Shown: one piece after another, positions 47,601 through 58,800 of the stretch
How the letters are laid out: every line of letters starts with the position of its first letter
Numbering within the stretch: position 1 is the stretch's first letter
IMG/VR virus record: IMGVR_UViG_3300037808_001516
Span: 1-64,000 of that record
Origin: a virus
Strand: one strand, 5' to 3'
DNA: 64,000 nucleotides
Notes under the pieces: model-generated
Told to the model about the DNA's origin: nothing
The model's database searches: none
Seen by the model: the letters and a program-made list of their open reading frames with translations, nothing else
Translations under genes and position numbers: made by a program

Positions 47601-50600
47601 CAAGTTTGACCTCTCTTCCAGACCACAGAGTAAGCTACTTTCTTTTGAAAAGAGTATGTACCAAGCAATTTCAAGAGAGATGGTCGACTTTGTGGGAGGG
47701 CTGTTGTCATTTAACAATCTGATAGGTGAGCCAGTAAACAAATATAGGAAGAGTTATAAGATGTTAGATCATCTACGTCAAAAATTCTTCGAAACGGTGG
47801 AGAGCGAAAATCAATTCGAAAGATTCGTAAGTTACTTCCGGTGGATCGACAAGTCTGTAGGACACTTCCTAGATCAGATGGTTCCCGCAACCGCAACTAC
47901 CAACACAGGCATAGAAGATGTTATAGAATCGCACGCACTAGAAAGAAACAAGTACGACCACAAGGCACCATTTGTGGAGAGAAAAGAGTATGACTCGGGA
48001 CTTGAGACTAACCTTTTAGCTATAAACGAGCTTCTTTATGACTGGGAGCACGGCCACAATTCTGACAGCGAGGCTGATCATTGCTTGTGGCAGAAAGACA
48101 GGAAAGAGAGGACGGGAGATAGAGAGACCATAAGAAAAGTCTTAACCACTGTGGTCTCAGGATCAACCTATGTTACCAGAAACCTAGTAAAGCCGTATCG
48201 ACACACTATAGATAGGCAAACTCTATTGAACATAGGGTCAAACAGAAACGCAAACAAGAATAAAGATTTATATAAAATAGTCAATGAGGGTAAAGAGATC
48301 TCCATATCTTCAAGCGATATTTATGAATTCAAGCAATGCAACGATGTAATAAACCCGCAGCAAGAAAAGATATATTCAGCGAAGACTAACACGACAACAA
48401 CAGATAGTTACCTTGACGCAGATTCAGACATGATTCTACCGTTCAGTTTATACAGCTCTTCAGTTGGTGTAGATTTCGAGAATTTCAAGCAAAACCTAAA
48501 GATAACTAACAACCATGACGGAACGCCTTCGTTACAAAGTCCATTCGTCAAGAGTCTCGTCGGAGGCATGCCTCATAGGAGCGTCAAATTTGGCACTGCT
48601 GACGCTGACCGTCCCGAAGCATACGATGTATCATCTTCTGCAAATACACTCACCATAAAGCAAACCTCGGCCCCTAAGTCCATGTTTCACCGTGATTTAG
48701 GAGGAGCCCGGTTCTATCACATTGGAAATGTAAAAACCACAGAGACTCCCTTAGTAATCGGAAATTATTCTAAAGACTATGAAATTGTCATGACCAACGG
48801 CCGTTCGTTGAACAACAATTATTTGGTAGAGAACGAAGGTCTAAATTTGACAGGCGGTATTTCACAGGGCCTGTATGTTCCAGCTATCACCGAGTTTGAA
48901 GTTCCTCAGAGGCCAGCGCGAGACCACGTCATAGTTAATCGCTTTAACGCGCCAGGAGGAGCAGAATCATCAACTCCACAGGGCATGAACAGGGAATCCT
49001 TAGAGTACTCAGTGTACAGTACTGTAAATTACAGAAACGGCGTGGTTCGATACATAGAAGATTTCCTGTCAGAAGAACACTCAGAGCAATTCGGATACCG
49101 ATCCGGCAGCACGACACAAGCTTCTAGACACATGACGAATAGAAACACCGGCAAAAAGACGGGGTCTTTAGGTCAAGAGCTGGAATACGACAACAACTAC
49201 GTCCAGCACGAAATACCACAAAATGATTTTGGATATTCTTGGGTGACGTCATCTGCAAATGAAAGCGTATACAGTTTTCTAAATAAGAATGAAAACACCG
49301 GTCATCAACATTTGCTTAACATATCTGGAGCCCTGAAATCATCTCAGACGATAACTTTCTTGGGAACCTCAGAGTTGACGCCAAACTTAGACTTTGTGAA
49401 TTTAAATACCTTTACAACTAGAAGTTTGACGTCTGATGTGAACATGCTGACAAACAACTCTGCAGACTTAAACTCAATCGTACTTAATCGCCAGGGACCA
49501 TACGGATGGCCATCTTGGAAACAATTAAAGGGAGAGCAACATCCCATTACGAAAGCACACAAGAAAAACAACAAGCTTTCGGTTGTTTATCGTACACACA
49601 ATTCAAAAAAATATGCTTTTGTGGATTCTATTAAGGGTGATTATGAGTTCGACTTCAAAGACACAATTGACATTAGCGACACTAACACTTCCGCAAGATT
49701 GGTTGACAACTATGATGAGATGTATATTACATCTAAGTTCAATCCATTGAACGTAAACTTAACTAGATTTGACAACACCAGTATCAGTTTAGAAAATCTA
49801 GATTTGGCAATTCGCTCGGCCATCGGTGTACCTATTTTAGCAGTAAACCAATTATCTCAGCATCACATGTGGACAAACGATGAATACTATTTGGGAACGG
49901 TTTTGCGTGACGCATCCAGACATAGCGATGGACTATCTTTTGATGAAGAAGATGAGTTCATGATGTTTAGCCCTGAAGGGGCCCTGAGTGAGGATGAGCA
50001 AGCAATGCTGTCAACTGCGCTTGGTGGTCTACGCGAGTCGGCCGCCGTGTCTATGCGTGCCACAGTACAAAACAAAATAACAGGCTTCGCTCAAAGAAAG
50101 TTTGAAAATTTGGTAATAGCAGGAGTGCAAAACCCAGAAATATGGTCAAAGTATATTGACCATGACAAATATGTTTCAGAGACTAGTTTTGCAGTTCTTA
50201 AGAATTTTCTTACGGAGGGTATTACCTCAAGAACAATGAGAGAGTTGAACTACATAGAGACAATATATCCGAGAGAGATAAATACCTACAAATCAAAAAT
50301 CAGAGCTAGGGATAGCTTTGATTTCTTTGGATGGAATAGTACCAGGTCTAATAGACAGTTAATCTTAACTGGAAACGTTTCTTACGATACTCCTCTGATC
50401 GAGAACTCAGATGTCCGATTGTTTTTTCCTCAATCTGCCTTGGCCGAAGAAAGAGAGTTTAAAAAGTCGTTTTACAATACGGTGGAGATGGTCGATATAA
50501 ATTCAACGGGATCAGATGCTTCGACAACGTCTAGCACACACATCACGGCTAGCAGCTGGGTCCTTGATTCTCGTGAAACTTTTACTGGCTTACCGTTGAA

Positions 50601-53600
50601 TATAACATCTTCATACTTCACAGAAGGGGATAATTTCCTTAGGTCCCGATCACAGGGCACAAGGGGAGAAGGCATTTTACAAAACGATTACAGTATTTTT
50701 GGATTAGGATATAATGGACTTCGGGGTGCACCTCCGATATCACCAGTATATAACAGAAGAATACCGCAGATTCACGGAAACAACTCTTACTTGGCTGGTG
50801 AGGCGAAATACGAAGCCGCCGCTACTCGAACGGGCCCGTTTTACGATTCATATCAAGACTACGCCGAAGGTTTAAGATCCGCAGGTCAGACATATTCGCT
50901 GATTCCTGAATTCCGAATGCACAAAGTTATAGAAGATTATCTTACAACCGTCGATTCTTCGAAGTTTGCAATTGATGAGTTCCTAGAATTAACAGGGACA
51001 GTATACCACACATCTTCAGGTAACCTGTCAGTTGGAACGCAGTTTTTTGAAACATACTCGATGACTGATTTTATGAAATATTTTCAAGTTGTGAAAGATG
51101 ATATCGAAAATGAGAATCTTGGACTGGCTCCTGGCAAATTAACATTAAGGTGTCAAGCCGTGAAAAGATTTTTGCCTTATAGAGGATTCTATCCAGCAGA
51201 AAGAGTCGTCCAGATATCCGAAGTTTTCGACAGGAGTTATCTTCGACCCGGGTCATATGGTTCAAAGTATATTGAAAACGATTCTATAAAAGAAGATGCA
51301 GCTAAATCTTATCTAGATTTAAGAATTGAAAATTCAAAAGCTCAAGCAATAAAGCCGCTTATGGCGCCTGGTGTGTTAATGAATTCGATAAAAACTGGCC
51401 TCGCGGTTGATTATCCGATATTCAGCTCATCAGTAGATACTGGTGTGAGTTATATTTTCAACAATCATATCACATCAGCTCTAGACGACTTTTCTTTGCT
51501 TTCTCTCGGAACATCAACCGCTTTCACCGGGTCCCTAATTAACTCGTCTGTAGATGAAGGCATACCGAGAGTTAGCGGTACTCTGGATTACAGAGTGTCT
51601 TTTGAAGATTTGTTATATCCACACCGCATTTGGGATCAAATTGTTTATGACAACGAACCACACCCAAGCGCGAGTATGTTGCATGGGACAACAGATCACC
51701 TTAAGGTGCTCGACCGTCCACCACGATTTGGAAACATCGATAGAGATATGTCTACTCAGTATGGCGCAATGAATTTTGAAACGTCAGAAAATGCATTTGC
51801 AATTTCTATGCTGCCTTTCACATTAGCTACTAATAATTTTTGTGCAGAAACTGTAAATTTCTTCTTGGAGGACGGAGTGTTGAATACTGCTATTTCGGCC
51901 CCGGGTGCACAATATTTTGATAACTTGACCTACAAGATGAGAGTGCATCTCGCGAACGAAGACACAGTCATGTACGATAGACACTCTGCTTTCGGCCCAC
52001 CAGTAGACGAAGGCAATCCAGAGATCACTACGTATAACCTGTCTAGCACAAAGATTTACAACGATGACGGTACCGCCGCCTCGGCTTCCGTGTCTTTCGC
52101 CGCTTCTACGGCTAGACCCCTCACTGAGATTCCAACAGAGGTCACGGCGTCGTCTCTTACTGTACTAAATGCTGTATTTGACTCTTTTCCAGGTTTTAGC
52201 TTCGAGTCTGCAAACTCTCAAACCGTTAATGTAAAATATTACGATTCAGAAAACTTTGTCGGAGATAACATAAAGTTTAAGTTTGGAGAAGCTTACACTA
52301 GTGCAACTCAAACATTTCTAAGTACAGCTCTCCAGCACCCAAGAATCACCATTTCTGGCGCCGCTGGCCAGCACAAATTTAGATTTTACAACTCCAACAC
52401 TTCGGGCGGTACGCAGTCGGACCTTTCGGATACTGCTTATGTCAATGTTTATGATACTAGCGCCGGCGCCTTACGCGATGGTTCAGAAGTCGCTCAAGAG
52501 TTTTTCACAAAGTTTGTGTCAATACCTGTAATGAGCCAATCTTTTGCAGCTTTCTTGGGCACCGGCGCGGACGCCGGGAAGCTTAACTTGTTCGGACGAA
52601 CTAGAAGTATAGATTCGGACATATCGATAACATCAGACATATCAATCGCCGGATTTAGTCATTATGACGACACATCCACAAAATTCATAGCCAGAATAAC
52701 AACAGGTAGCAACTCAAATGGTCATACGTCTGGGGATTACGGAACAGAGCAAATAAACTTTTCTTCTTCTGCTACATCCACTTCATGGGCTGCTCGTCTG
52801 GCTGCGCTGGATTCCTCAATTAGCAGATACGTTAATATTGGCGCCGCAGAGCCATTGTCTGCCGCTACAGTCGCTACGGCAACTAGGGACGCAGTTTTGG
52901 CCTTATCGTCTTCAACTGCCGCCTATCAGATTTCTGCATCAATCGGAGCCTCTTCCAACATTGTGACCTTGAGAAGACTAGACTCAGGTTCGCAGGGAAA
53001 TGTTCCGATAGGCAACCCAGGAGAAGCTGTTTCTGCAACTGATCTAGTTTCTTCGATCAGTACCAGTTTCGCCGGCGGTGCGCTACAAACCATCGCCGGA
53101 AAAGCAGATGTTTTTACTCCAACTACTGCGATTCAATCCGGATCTCATGGACATTTACCATATGTGCCACCCTTTTTAGATCCGAATACTAGCCCTTACG
53201 CAGAGTTAAGTTTTACACCAGCTAGCGCTGGAGAATATACGATTCCAGAGGTTCTAAATGACCTGCAAATAACATATTACAACATGCCTGCGCCGTCAAA
53301 TCAGTCAGAAAACATTAATTACAACGCAGCAATGGTGCTTTCTGCATCCATAGACTTTAAGAATCACATAAAGTTGCGAAGCGATCACACTAATACGAAC
53401 GTCGGATCAAATACTGTCGACCCAAACTCCGTTGATTTAAACAGATGGGTGATTAGACCCAAATGGGAAACTCCAATAATCGATTTCTCATTTGTCACAG
53501 CCAGCGCTATCAATCTGAACGATAACAGCGAGCAGCAAGTTTCGGGATCTCCATGGAAAACGAGATACCAGTCAAATTACTATGAAACGTTAAAGACATC

Positions 53601-55020
53601 CAGTGTTCCTTACCTGACGGCTTCTACTGGAATGTGGCACCAGAGCGGAAATCTTCTTGACGAATTAGCCCAAAAGGGATATTACATGGTCGTCGAAGCT
53701 GGAGATCAGAAAAACCCGGACAGGTTCGCCGCGAAAGACCTGGCAACTAAAGTTGGATTCTTGGATGGTTCTGAATCTAGCAAGAGGATACGTTTAGGTA
53801 ATCTTGCAACTGAAAAAACAGTGTGGGAGTCAGTAGTAGCGATCCCCTTTTACAATGATCCTAAGCAAGGTATTAAGTTCTTTAACCTTAACGCCGAAGC
53901 TTATCGCGATGCTACAAAACTAAACCATATAAACATGATAAGGCACTCAGCCAGAGTTTCTGATAACTCACTGGACCAGAACACTAAGAAACAGCTGAAT
54001 CAACTGTACGACAACTTCCTTAACACCCCCGGTACAAACGCCGCGGAAAACATAGCCTATCAGCTCAGAATGATGGAAAAATTTATTATACCGCCTCAAT
54101 TTGATTTCTTGTCTAACAATGTTGATTGCGCCGATGTGGCACCGTTTGTACAGTACATCTTCCAATTTAGCGGGAAATTCACAGATAAAGATTTAGCTAG
54201 TATGTGGCAAAACTTATATCCCAACTCAGAACAGGGATCTGGAAAAGCAAAACATTCTTCTCCATATCCAAACTCAGGACAACCGTCGGGTATATCGCTA
54301 GACTATCCAGATGTAGAATACGTTTCTGGATTTTTAGACACAGACTCTGTCGGAATATTTCAGGGAATGAGTTCGAATTATGAAGATACTTCTGAATTTT
54401 TGGAAAATGAAGTACGATGGCTCGTATTCAAAGCGAAGCAGCGAGGTACCTCCCGATACGATACCATTGTTGAGAAATCTGTATCCAAAAACAACCACTA
54501 TGATCTGATATCTGTCAATGGCAGAGAGATCAGCGCGGAAAGCATGAAGTCAGCACAATTGAAGCCACAGTTTAACTGGCCGTATGATTATTTTTCCCTA
54601 GTTGAATTGGGCAAGATTGAGTCCAAAGTAGATTTTTACGACGACATCAGAACCGTAGGAGTACCTAAAGAGAGTCCTCGCAGATTAGAGAAAGAAAGAG
54701 GGAACCAACAAGCGAGTCCACCGAAAACACCGGCTGTTGGCTCAACCTCTTCATCGACCTCATCTTCGAGTTCAACCACAACAGTCGCTACATCGATGGT
54801 ATTCAGGGAAGTGTTGCTAGAAGACACAACGACGCCCTCGACGAGGATATTTAATATTACTGGTGGCACGGTGTCGTCAGGTACTGAACAGTTGTTTGTA
54901 AATGGAGTTCTGCAATCACTAGGCGGCACAAACGATTATACGATATCGGGCAACACTGTGACGTTTACCTATGATTTGGATGATGGAGATTCTGTCGTAA
55001 TCTCTTATGTTAAAGACTAA
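44662..55020 (+). CDS. giant structural protein (3452 aa) with LamG-like domain
   Basis: One open frame of 3452 residues, the largest gene here. Near residues 165-320 is a laminin-G/concanavalin-like domain (NTVEFWLKKGSW; AWHHYALKVHQEDSKLHMKL; SMDDFRFWKGKRTSKQISRF). Residues 430-600 hold a wedge-like helical part (PEWVFDNNNDGLSNPDSHVS; EFDEIRQKIDGIKLEKLP). Residues about 2450-2820 are Ser/Ala/Thr/Gly-rich beta repeats. The C-terminus has a Ser/Thr linker (SSSTSSSSSTTTVATS) before an ~75-residue beta domain ending DDGDSVVISYVKD. It overlaps the preceding gene by ATGA. Its place after gp6 parallels gp7, the largest T4 wedge protein. Probably a baseplate or tail-fibre scaffold. Confidence 0.75.
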   Translation: MTDYRAKTEKSKSSDRKEKFFTRRNIPSANENRQGLTSKEQESDGLIKKTRDITNKYRPDIIVKDPSTFAFFGSAKKYYEDAFSNIVNYYPFDGSRKEILEWYETATSVEIGMLHNHWPSYVGHVSIDSQQYISFYSGPQSIAESEYMGAYTRGETGLRLDPSKGNTVEFWLKKGSWSIPEEVVFDIGSYPGKVSAANGGQFKLYLSNSSGSPFHVDYSIGTTGISATNIGSSNITTSSVGDSAWHHYALKVHQEDSKLHMKLYVDGKYDSLTTSSVATMGSVDTYMSGRIGAAQADTTGSLSGSMDDFRFWKGKRTSKQISRFFDQKVFASENLEETYETKLGLYYRFNKPAIADTETDRLVVDYSGNDITGQIYKYDNTVRVAESAITISPYTSASELQDPHLEDKSSAVQDLKVDLVNIGESYDINNASNLKNFVPEWVFDNNNDGLSNPDSHVSILFHLLASEFDEIRQKIDGIKLEKLPRYESITQEITSHEDFSQLGMSSSYMQNNFFIGCDDSGEIYAPSLGSHAEFSVRKCENVGFNVVQKPLSSVDPNDEQDLKVAQVSITKPFEEIRRAILENVYSSAKYMLKRKGTATAFGAVLRSYGVDEDLVSLNIYGRNSETFIDNSKLDTAIDERNSVYFGENLNSTIFLSSSDNEERTYLQADTDETEYTFEGTFMFPSFRDKQHDTNTSSIFGVSEVSAINNNLTAPATNNADFVVKVAKDNLSSDDAKFILTSPAGIISDLESNVFRDVYDNSRWNIALKVVKDLDNKFVSSSAATYKVELVGHNHILDTLQNSFSITSSLTQAEYENFRSAHKTIFIGAQRTNITGSVVTSTDIKVVDFNGWNDDLSLDELKVRSMTPSTTGRDNSDTYRENYNTVNKLKDKNKIFSIQFDAISALSSENTLVAVDATSGSVDHVARYGQLIGNKYPAKSTVFSKNLTNVIQREYLPVVRNIPLGNDHGEQGIQTKAAEINKFDLSSRPQSKLLSFEKSMYQAISREMVDFVGGLLSFNNLIGEPVNKYRKSYKMLDHLRQKFFETVESENQFERFVSYFRWIDKSVGHFLDQMVPATATTNTGIEDVIESHALERNKYDHKAPFVERKEYDSGLETNLLAINELLYDWEHGHNSDSEADHCLWQKDRKERTGDRETIRKVLTTVVSGSTYVTRNLVKPYRHTIDRQTLLNIGSNRNANKNKDLYKIVNEGKEISISSSDIYEFKQCNDVINPQQEKIYSAKTNTTTTDSYLDADSDMILPFSLYSSSVGVDFENFKQNLKITNNHDGTPSLQSPFVKSLVGGMPHRSVKFGTADADRPEAYDVSSSANTLTIKQTSAPKSMFHRDLGGARFYHIGNVKTTETPLVIGNYSKDYEIVMTNGRSLNNNYLVENEGLNLTGGISQGLYVPAITEFEVPQRPARDHVIVNRFNAPGGAESSTPQGMNRESLEYSVYSTVNYRNGVVRYIEDFLSEEHSEQFGYRSGSTTQASRHMTNRNTGKKTGSLGQELEYDNNYVQHEIPQNDFGYSWVTSSANESVYSFLNKNENTGHQHLLNISGALKSSQTITFLGTSELTPNLDFVNLNTFTTRSLTSDVNMLTNNSADLNSIVLNRQGPYGWPSWKQLKGEQHPITKAHKKNNKLSVVYRTHNSKKYAFVDSIKGDYEFDFKDTIDISDTNTSARLVDNYDEMYITSKFNPLNVNLTRFDNTSISLENLDLAIRSAIGVPILAVNQLSQHHMWTNDEYYLGTVLRDASRHSDGLSFDEEDEFMMFSPEGALSEDEQAMLSTALGGLRESAAVSMRATVQNKITGFAQRKFENLVIAGVQNPEIWSKYIDHDKYVSETSFAVLKNFLTEGITSRTMRELNYIETIYPREINTYKSKIRARDSFDFFGWNSTRSNRQLILTGNVSYDTPLIENSDVRLFFPQSALAEEREFKKSFYNTVEMVDINSTGSDASTTSSTHITASSWVLDSRETFTGLPLNITSSYFTEGDNFLRSRSQGTRGEGILQNDYSIFGLGYNGLRGAPPISPVYNRRIPQIHGNNSYLAGEAKYEAAATRTGPFYDSYQDYAEGLRSAGQTYSLIPEFRMHKVIEDYLTTVDSSKFAIDEFLELTGTVYHTSSGNLSVGTQFFETYSMTDFMKYFQVVKDDIENENLGLAPGKLTLRCQAVKRFLPYRGFYPAERVVQISEVFDRSYLRPGSYGSKYIENDSIKEDAAKSYLDLRIENSKAQAIKPLMAPGVLMNSIKTGLAVDYPIFSSSVDTGVSYIFNNHITSALDDFSLLSLGTSTAFTGSLINSSVDEGIPRVSGTLDYRVSFEDLLYPHRIWDQIVYDNEPHPSASMLHGTTDHLKVLDRPPRFGNIDRDMSTQYGAMNFETSENAFAISMLPFTLATNNFCAETVNFFLEDGVLNTAISAPGAQYFDNLTYKMRVHLANEDTVMYDRHSAFGPPVDEGNPEITTYNLSSTKIYNDDGTAASASVSFAASTARPLTEIPTEVTASSLTVLNAVFDSFPGFSFESANSQTVNVKYYDSENFVGDNIKFKFGEAYTSATQTFLSTALQHPRITISGAAGQHKFRFYNSNTSGGTQSDLSDTAYVNVYDTSAGALRDGSEVAQEFFTKFVSIPVMSQSFAAFLGTGADAGKLNLFGRTRSIDSDISITSDISIAGFSHYDDTSTKFIARITTGSNSNGHTSGDYGTEQINFSSSATSTSWAARLAALDSSISRYVNIGAAEPLSAATVATATRDAVLALSSSTAAYQISASIGASSNIVTLRRLDSGSQGNVPIGNPGEAVSATDLVSSISTSFAGGALQTIAGKADVFTPTTAIQSGSHGHLPYVPPFLDPNTSPYAELSFTPASAGEYTIPEVLNDLQITYYNMPAPSNQSENINYNAAMVLSASIDFKNHIKLRSDHTNTNVGSNTVDPNSVDLNRWVIRPKWETPIIDFSFVTASAINLNDNSEQQVSGSPWKTRYQSNYYETLKTSSVPYLTASTGMWHQSGNLLDELAQKGYYMVVEAGDQKNPDRFAAKDLATKVGFLDGSESSKRIRLGNLATEKTVWESVVAIPFYNDPKQGIKFFNLNAEAYRDATKLNHINMIRHSARVSDNSLDQNTKKQLNQLYDNFLNTPGTNAAENIAYQLRMMEKFIIPPQFDFLSNNVDCADVAPFVQYIFQFSGKFTDKDLASMWQNLYPNSEQGSGKAKHSSPYPNSGQPSGISLDYPDVEYVSGFLDTDSVGIFQGMSSNYEDTSEFLENEVRWLVFKAKQRGTSRYDTIVEKSVSKNNHYDLISVNGREISAESMKSAQLKPQFNWPYDYFSLVELGKIESKVDFYDDIRTVGVPKESPRRLEKERGNQQASPPKTPAVGSTSSSTSSSSSTTTVATSMVFREVLLEDTTTPSTRIFNITGGTVSSGTEQLFVNGVLQSLGGTNDYTISGNTVTFTYDLDDGDSVVISYVKD

Positions 55021-55031
55021 GGAGTAAAGAA

Positions 55032-55880
55032 ATGGCATTCTTTAATAAGAAAGAAGAAGTTATAGATATAAAGCTTACGCAATTTGGAAAAGACCTGTTA
55101 GCCCGCGGCATTTTTAAACCCGCTTTCTATCAGTTCTTCGACGATGACGTAATCTACAATTCCTCACTTGCGGGAGTATCAGAGCATCAGAACGAATCTG
55201 AATCTCGTATACTTGAAAATACACCAAAGCTGAAGACCCAGGCATTAACACTCGGTGTGGAGTCCCGCTTTCACGTAGAGCAGACCTTGATATCTTCTGG
55301 AGAGCGCAACACGTTTACTGTGATCAATAGAGCAGCAAACCCATACGTTCAGGACAGAATTTTGTTGTACCCGTTGGCGTCCCAAGAAACATCAAATCAA
55401 TCAGCGGCAACCTTTACAATGAGAGTTCTGGGTTCGAAAATGGAACAAGGAGTGGATCCATATGTTACAGAATTAACTGGCTCCGGTATCCTCAAGAGTA
55501 TTCCTCAGATAAACGTCAGCGCAAGTTTCAAGATGACAGAGGATAGAGAAGAGTTATTTGAGTCTCCCACGATGATAAACACTGAGGCGTTTTTTGATTT
55601 GTCCTCTAGAGAGACCGTTTTCGCCGACGGATCTAAGATTACGGTTGAGGGCAACCCAGTTATAGTTGATTTGGAAGAGTTAAATGTTTTCTTCGGGTTA
55701 GACAACTTTGAACTCGAAATCTATGAAATAACCGAAAAGAACAAGAACAAAATATTAACCAGGATAAAAGACCTAGAGGACGTTAACGGCTTGTTTCATA
55801 TAAAGACGGATTCGGATGTAGAAGAAGTTGAAGCGAAAACCGGAAGAAAAAGTAATTACTACAGGTCTAGAGAGAATTAA
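55032..55880 (+). CDS. structural protein (282 aa)
   Basis: Strong start taaggagtaaagaaATG. The first 40 residues, NKKEEVIDIKLTQFGKDLLA then RGIFKPAFYQFFDDDVIYN, resemble the start of the protein at 61968 (DAVLTDLGRKRLAAGNFRIS), indicating a shared N-terminal domain and probably multimeric tail or neck proteins. The rest is mixed alpha/beta. Function unknown. Confidence 0.66.
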   Translation: MAFFNKKEEVIDIKLTQFGKDLLARGIFKPAFYQFFDDDVIYNSSLAGVSEHQNESESRILENTPKLKTQALTLGVESRFHVEQTLISSGERNTFTVINRAANPYVQDRILLYPLASQETSNQSAATFTMRVLGSKMEQGVDPYVTELTGSGILKSIPQINVSASFKMTEDREELFESPTMINTEAFFDLSSRETVFADGSKITVEGNPVIVDLEELNVFFGLDNFELEIYEITEKNKNKILTRIKDLEDVNGLFHIKTDSDVEEVEAKTGRKSNYYRSREN

Positions 55881-55882
55881 CA

Positions 55883-58800
55883 ATGAGTAACACAAGTTTT
55901 CCAATTTTAACAACAAAAAGAATAGTTATATCAGAAGGATATGAATCTATTCCTGGTGAAGCCTCGACACGATCAGGGGGCTATGTAGATGAATCAGGGG
56001 CAAACATAATAACAGAGGTAGTAGACCAGGCCCCAGCAACACTTAGAGAATTTACAAAAGTAAAGGTAGAGTTTCTTTTAAAGTCCAGAGAAAATACGAG
56101 TCTTAGCAAATGGTTTTCTGACACCTACAAGAACAATGAAGCGTTTTCGCAGTACGCAGAATATTTGAAAGTGTACTTTATGGCACTTGATGATTCATCA
56201 GACATCCTCGCCGGCTACTTGCAAGACCCTTCGAGTAGATATAGAGCACTCAAATTCTTGCCGAGTGTGTTCGCTCTATCTGGAGAACCTATGCCCAAAG
56301 CCGCAGTCAACTCGATCACGTTCGCTGAAATCTTGCAAAATGAAAAGTTCACTACGACACCAGTCTCGGACACATCAGATTATTATGAACACGATATATA
56401 TGCAGAGATTGAGATGGATATCTCCAATTTAAGCATGGAGTCCACAAGCAAGGTGCACTTAATTGGGTTTATGCACATGGACGTGGAAAGCTACGCTCGC
56501 GACAAAGGACTCTCATTGTTGCCAGAAGAGCCCCACGCTGTTGAATCTATAGGCGGAGAATTAATATATGATCTTCTTTTGGAAAGATCAGATTCTCTGG
56601 AGGTTCCATTCAATAGAGAGTCTCTCTACCTCAATTCTGAACCCTACTATGGGCCATCACACTATCACAGTGAAGACAACCCAGGTCCCGACGGATACGT
56701 TGGATACATGGCAGGGTTCCCCGGGGATGATATGGGCCCCACCCTTGATGTTGTTACATTGAGAAACTACAAGGTGATATCCAGCATATACGACCATCAG
56801 GACGACCCATCAGTTTTCGGACTAGGTCCTATGTCATCTGAACCTGCATCTTCTACGGGTGCAAGCCTGGAATCTTATCTCGGATCCGTCTTAGATAGAG
56901 AAGATCTTCTAGACGCGTCTCGACGCATGGTGGAACTCGTGAGAGCATCCAGCTATGCGGAGTCTAAATCAAGAAAGAATTTTATGAAAGGTACGGATAT
57001 ACCTGCAACGTTCATTAACTCTGTGTCCTCACTGGATCCCATCACCGGAGAAATAACAAACGAGGGAAGCCACCACGCTAGTGTTGTTGGGTTGGACTAT
57101 TTTAAACTGGTGCGAGATATGTCGAACTATGGAAACATCATCAATTTTCATTTTGACAATGGCAACATACCGTTGGTGGAGAGTTTACTGGAAGATAGCA
57201 AAATCATAAATGTCGAAGTTCTGCGGGACAGAGTAACAAATAACCCATACAGCTTTAACGATACTGATTCTCTAGATTACAAGATATACGATACAAACGA
57301 ACCAAGCGTAAGAATGGTAAACACTCAGGATGCTTCACATTCATACGCCTTCAATCAACCAGACTCACAACCACGCATACGCCCATTCGCCGGCCGTCTA
57401 ATCCCTGCATCAACTCATCTAGCCAGTATAAGGGAAATAGATCTGATGAGTTTAAACGCAAGCTCCGGACTGATATCTTCGGTTCCGGGCCACAACAGGT
57501 TCTTTCACATAAAAGATTATGATCTGTTTCATAATGCGCAGTTTGGAAAATACAAGTACCGCTTGAAGTTGACGCTGATAGATGGAGTTTATAAAACAGT
57601 AAGTTTAATGCTGCGCCAACTGGAGCACTCATACCGTAAAATAAACGAATACTTCAACGAAGCGTCCCAGCCGGTGATCAAAAACTCGCAAGGAATTTAC
57701 GTACAAGGCAATTATGACTATGACGTGAATGTTTTCCATCAATCTTTTAAAGAGAGGGATTATTCCCTTACGATCCAATTGGCTAAGAGATCTTACGCTT
57801 CGGCCGTAGAATTCTTAACAGGCAATCGCCCTTCTGAGGCAAGACTGTTCTCGATCGAGGGCGCCCTAGCACCAGAAGTAGCAAACCTTGAAACGATAAG
57901 ACATATGAATGCAACGATTCAAAAATTAATACTGGCCATGAGAAATATACTCAAGGCGAACGGGGATTCTTCAAATTCTGAAGATCTCAAGAAGAGAGGA
58001 AAAACATATACTCCGGCCTCCGGTCCTGGTCGTAAATCAAGAACCATAGAAGTTACAGTAAAATGCCCGGACGTCATCTCTGCGCTGCCAGAAGGCACCA
58101 TTGTTGCAAATTATAGCAACCACCAGATAGAAGACGAAGATGGGAATGACATCACACCAGATTTACCTAACTTAGGCCTTCAAGACTATTTGGACAGAAT
58201 CTCCATAATGCAGGATAGGTACGCGCTCGACTTTTTGCTACCATCCTCATATTCGTCGTTGAGTTTCTCACCATATAGCGTGGCACAGTACGATGTTCAA
58301 TCAAGAAGGTTTGCACCCATTAACAACGAAAACAGGATTGAAGGCGTATCACAAATGGGATCATCGACAATTGTTTCATCTTATGTTTCATACCAGAACT
58401 CTTCAACACAGGAAAAGATAAATTCCGAAATCCTGGTAAACATCGCAAGATCCCGGGATAACATCCTCTCGTCTTTTACAAAGAAGCCTCCTTCAGACCT
58501 CGTGTATCAAGCATTTACATCAGCCGGCGTAGTTGTGAATATGCTGGGTACTCCTCTGTCAACTGGAGGACCTTCCACGAAATCAAATAACAGTAGCAAG
58601 GCCAAGGAGAAACTAAAGGATGCTCTAGATCAAGCGGACAAAGACAATTGCTTAGAGCTGTCAGACGGTTTAAAGTCGGCACTACAAAATGCTGCTTACA
58701 ACGGCGTGACGAGAAAAGAGGTCATGACCACGGCAGAGTCTGGATATGCTAATTTAAACGGTATTATCAATGTAATTGGCAACACTTATGATAATATGTT

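Noticed and set aside
37470-47741. Long minus-strand ORFs under the giant structural genes
   Set aside because: They are antisense shadows without ribosome sites or recognisable motifs, inside intact plus-strand frames.
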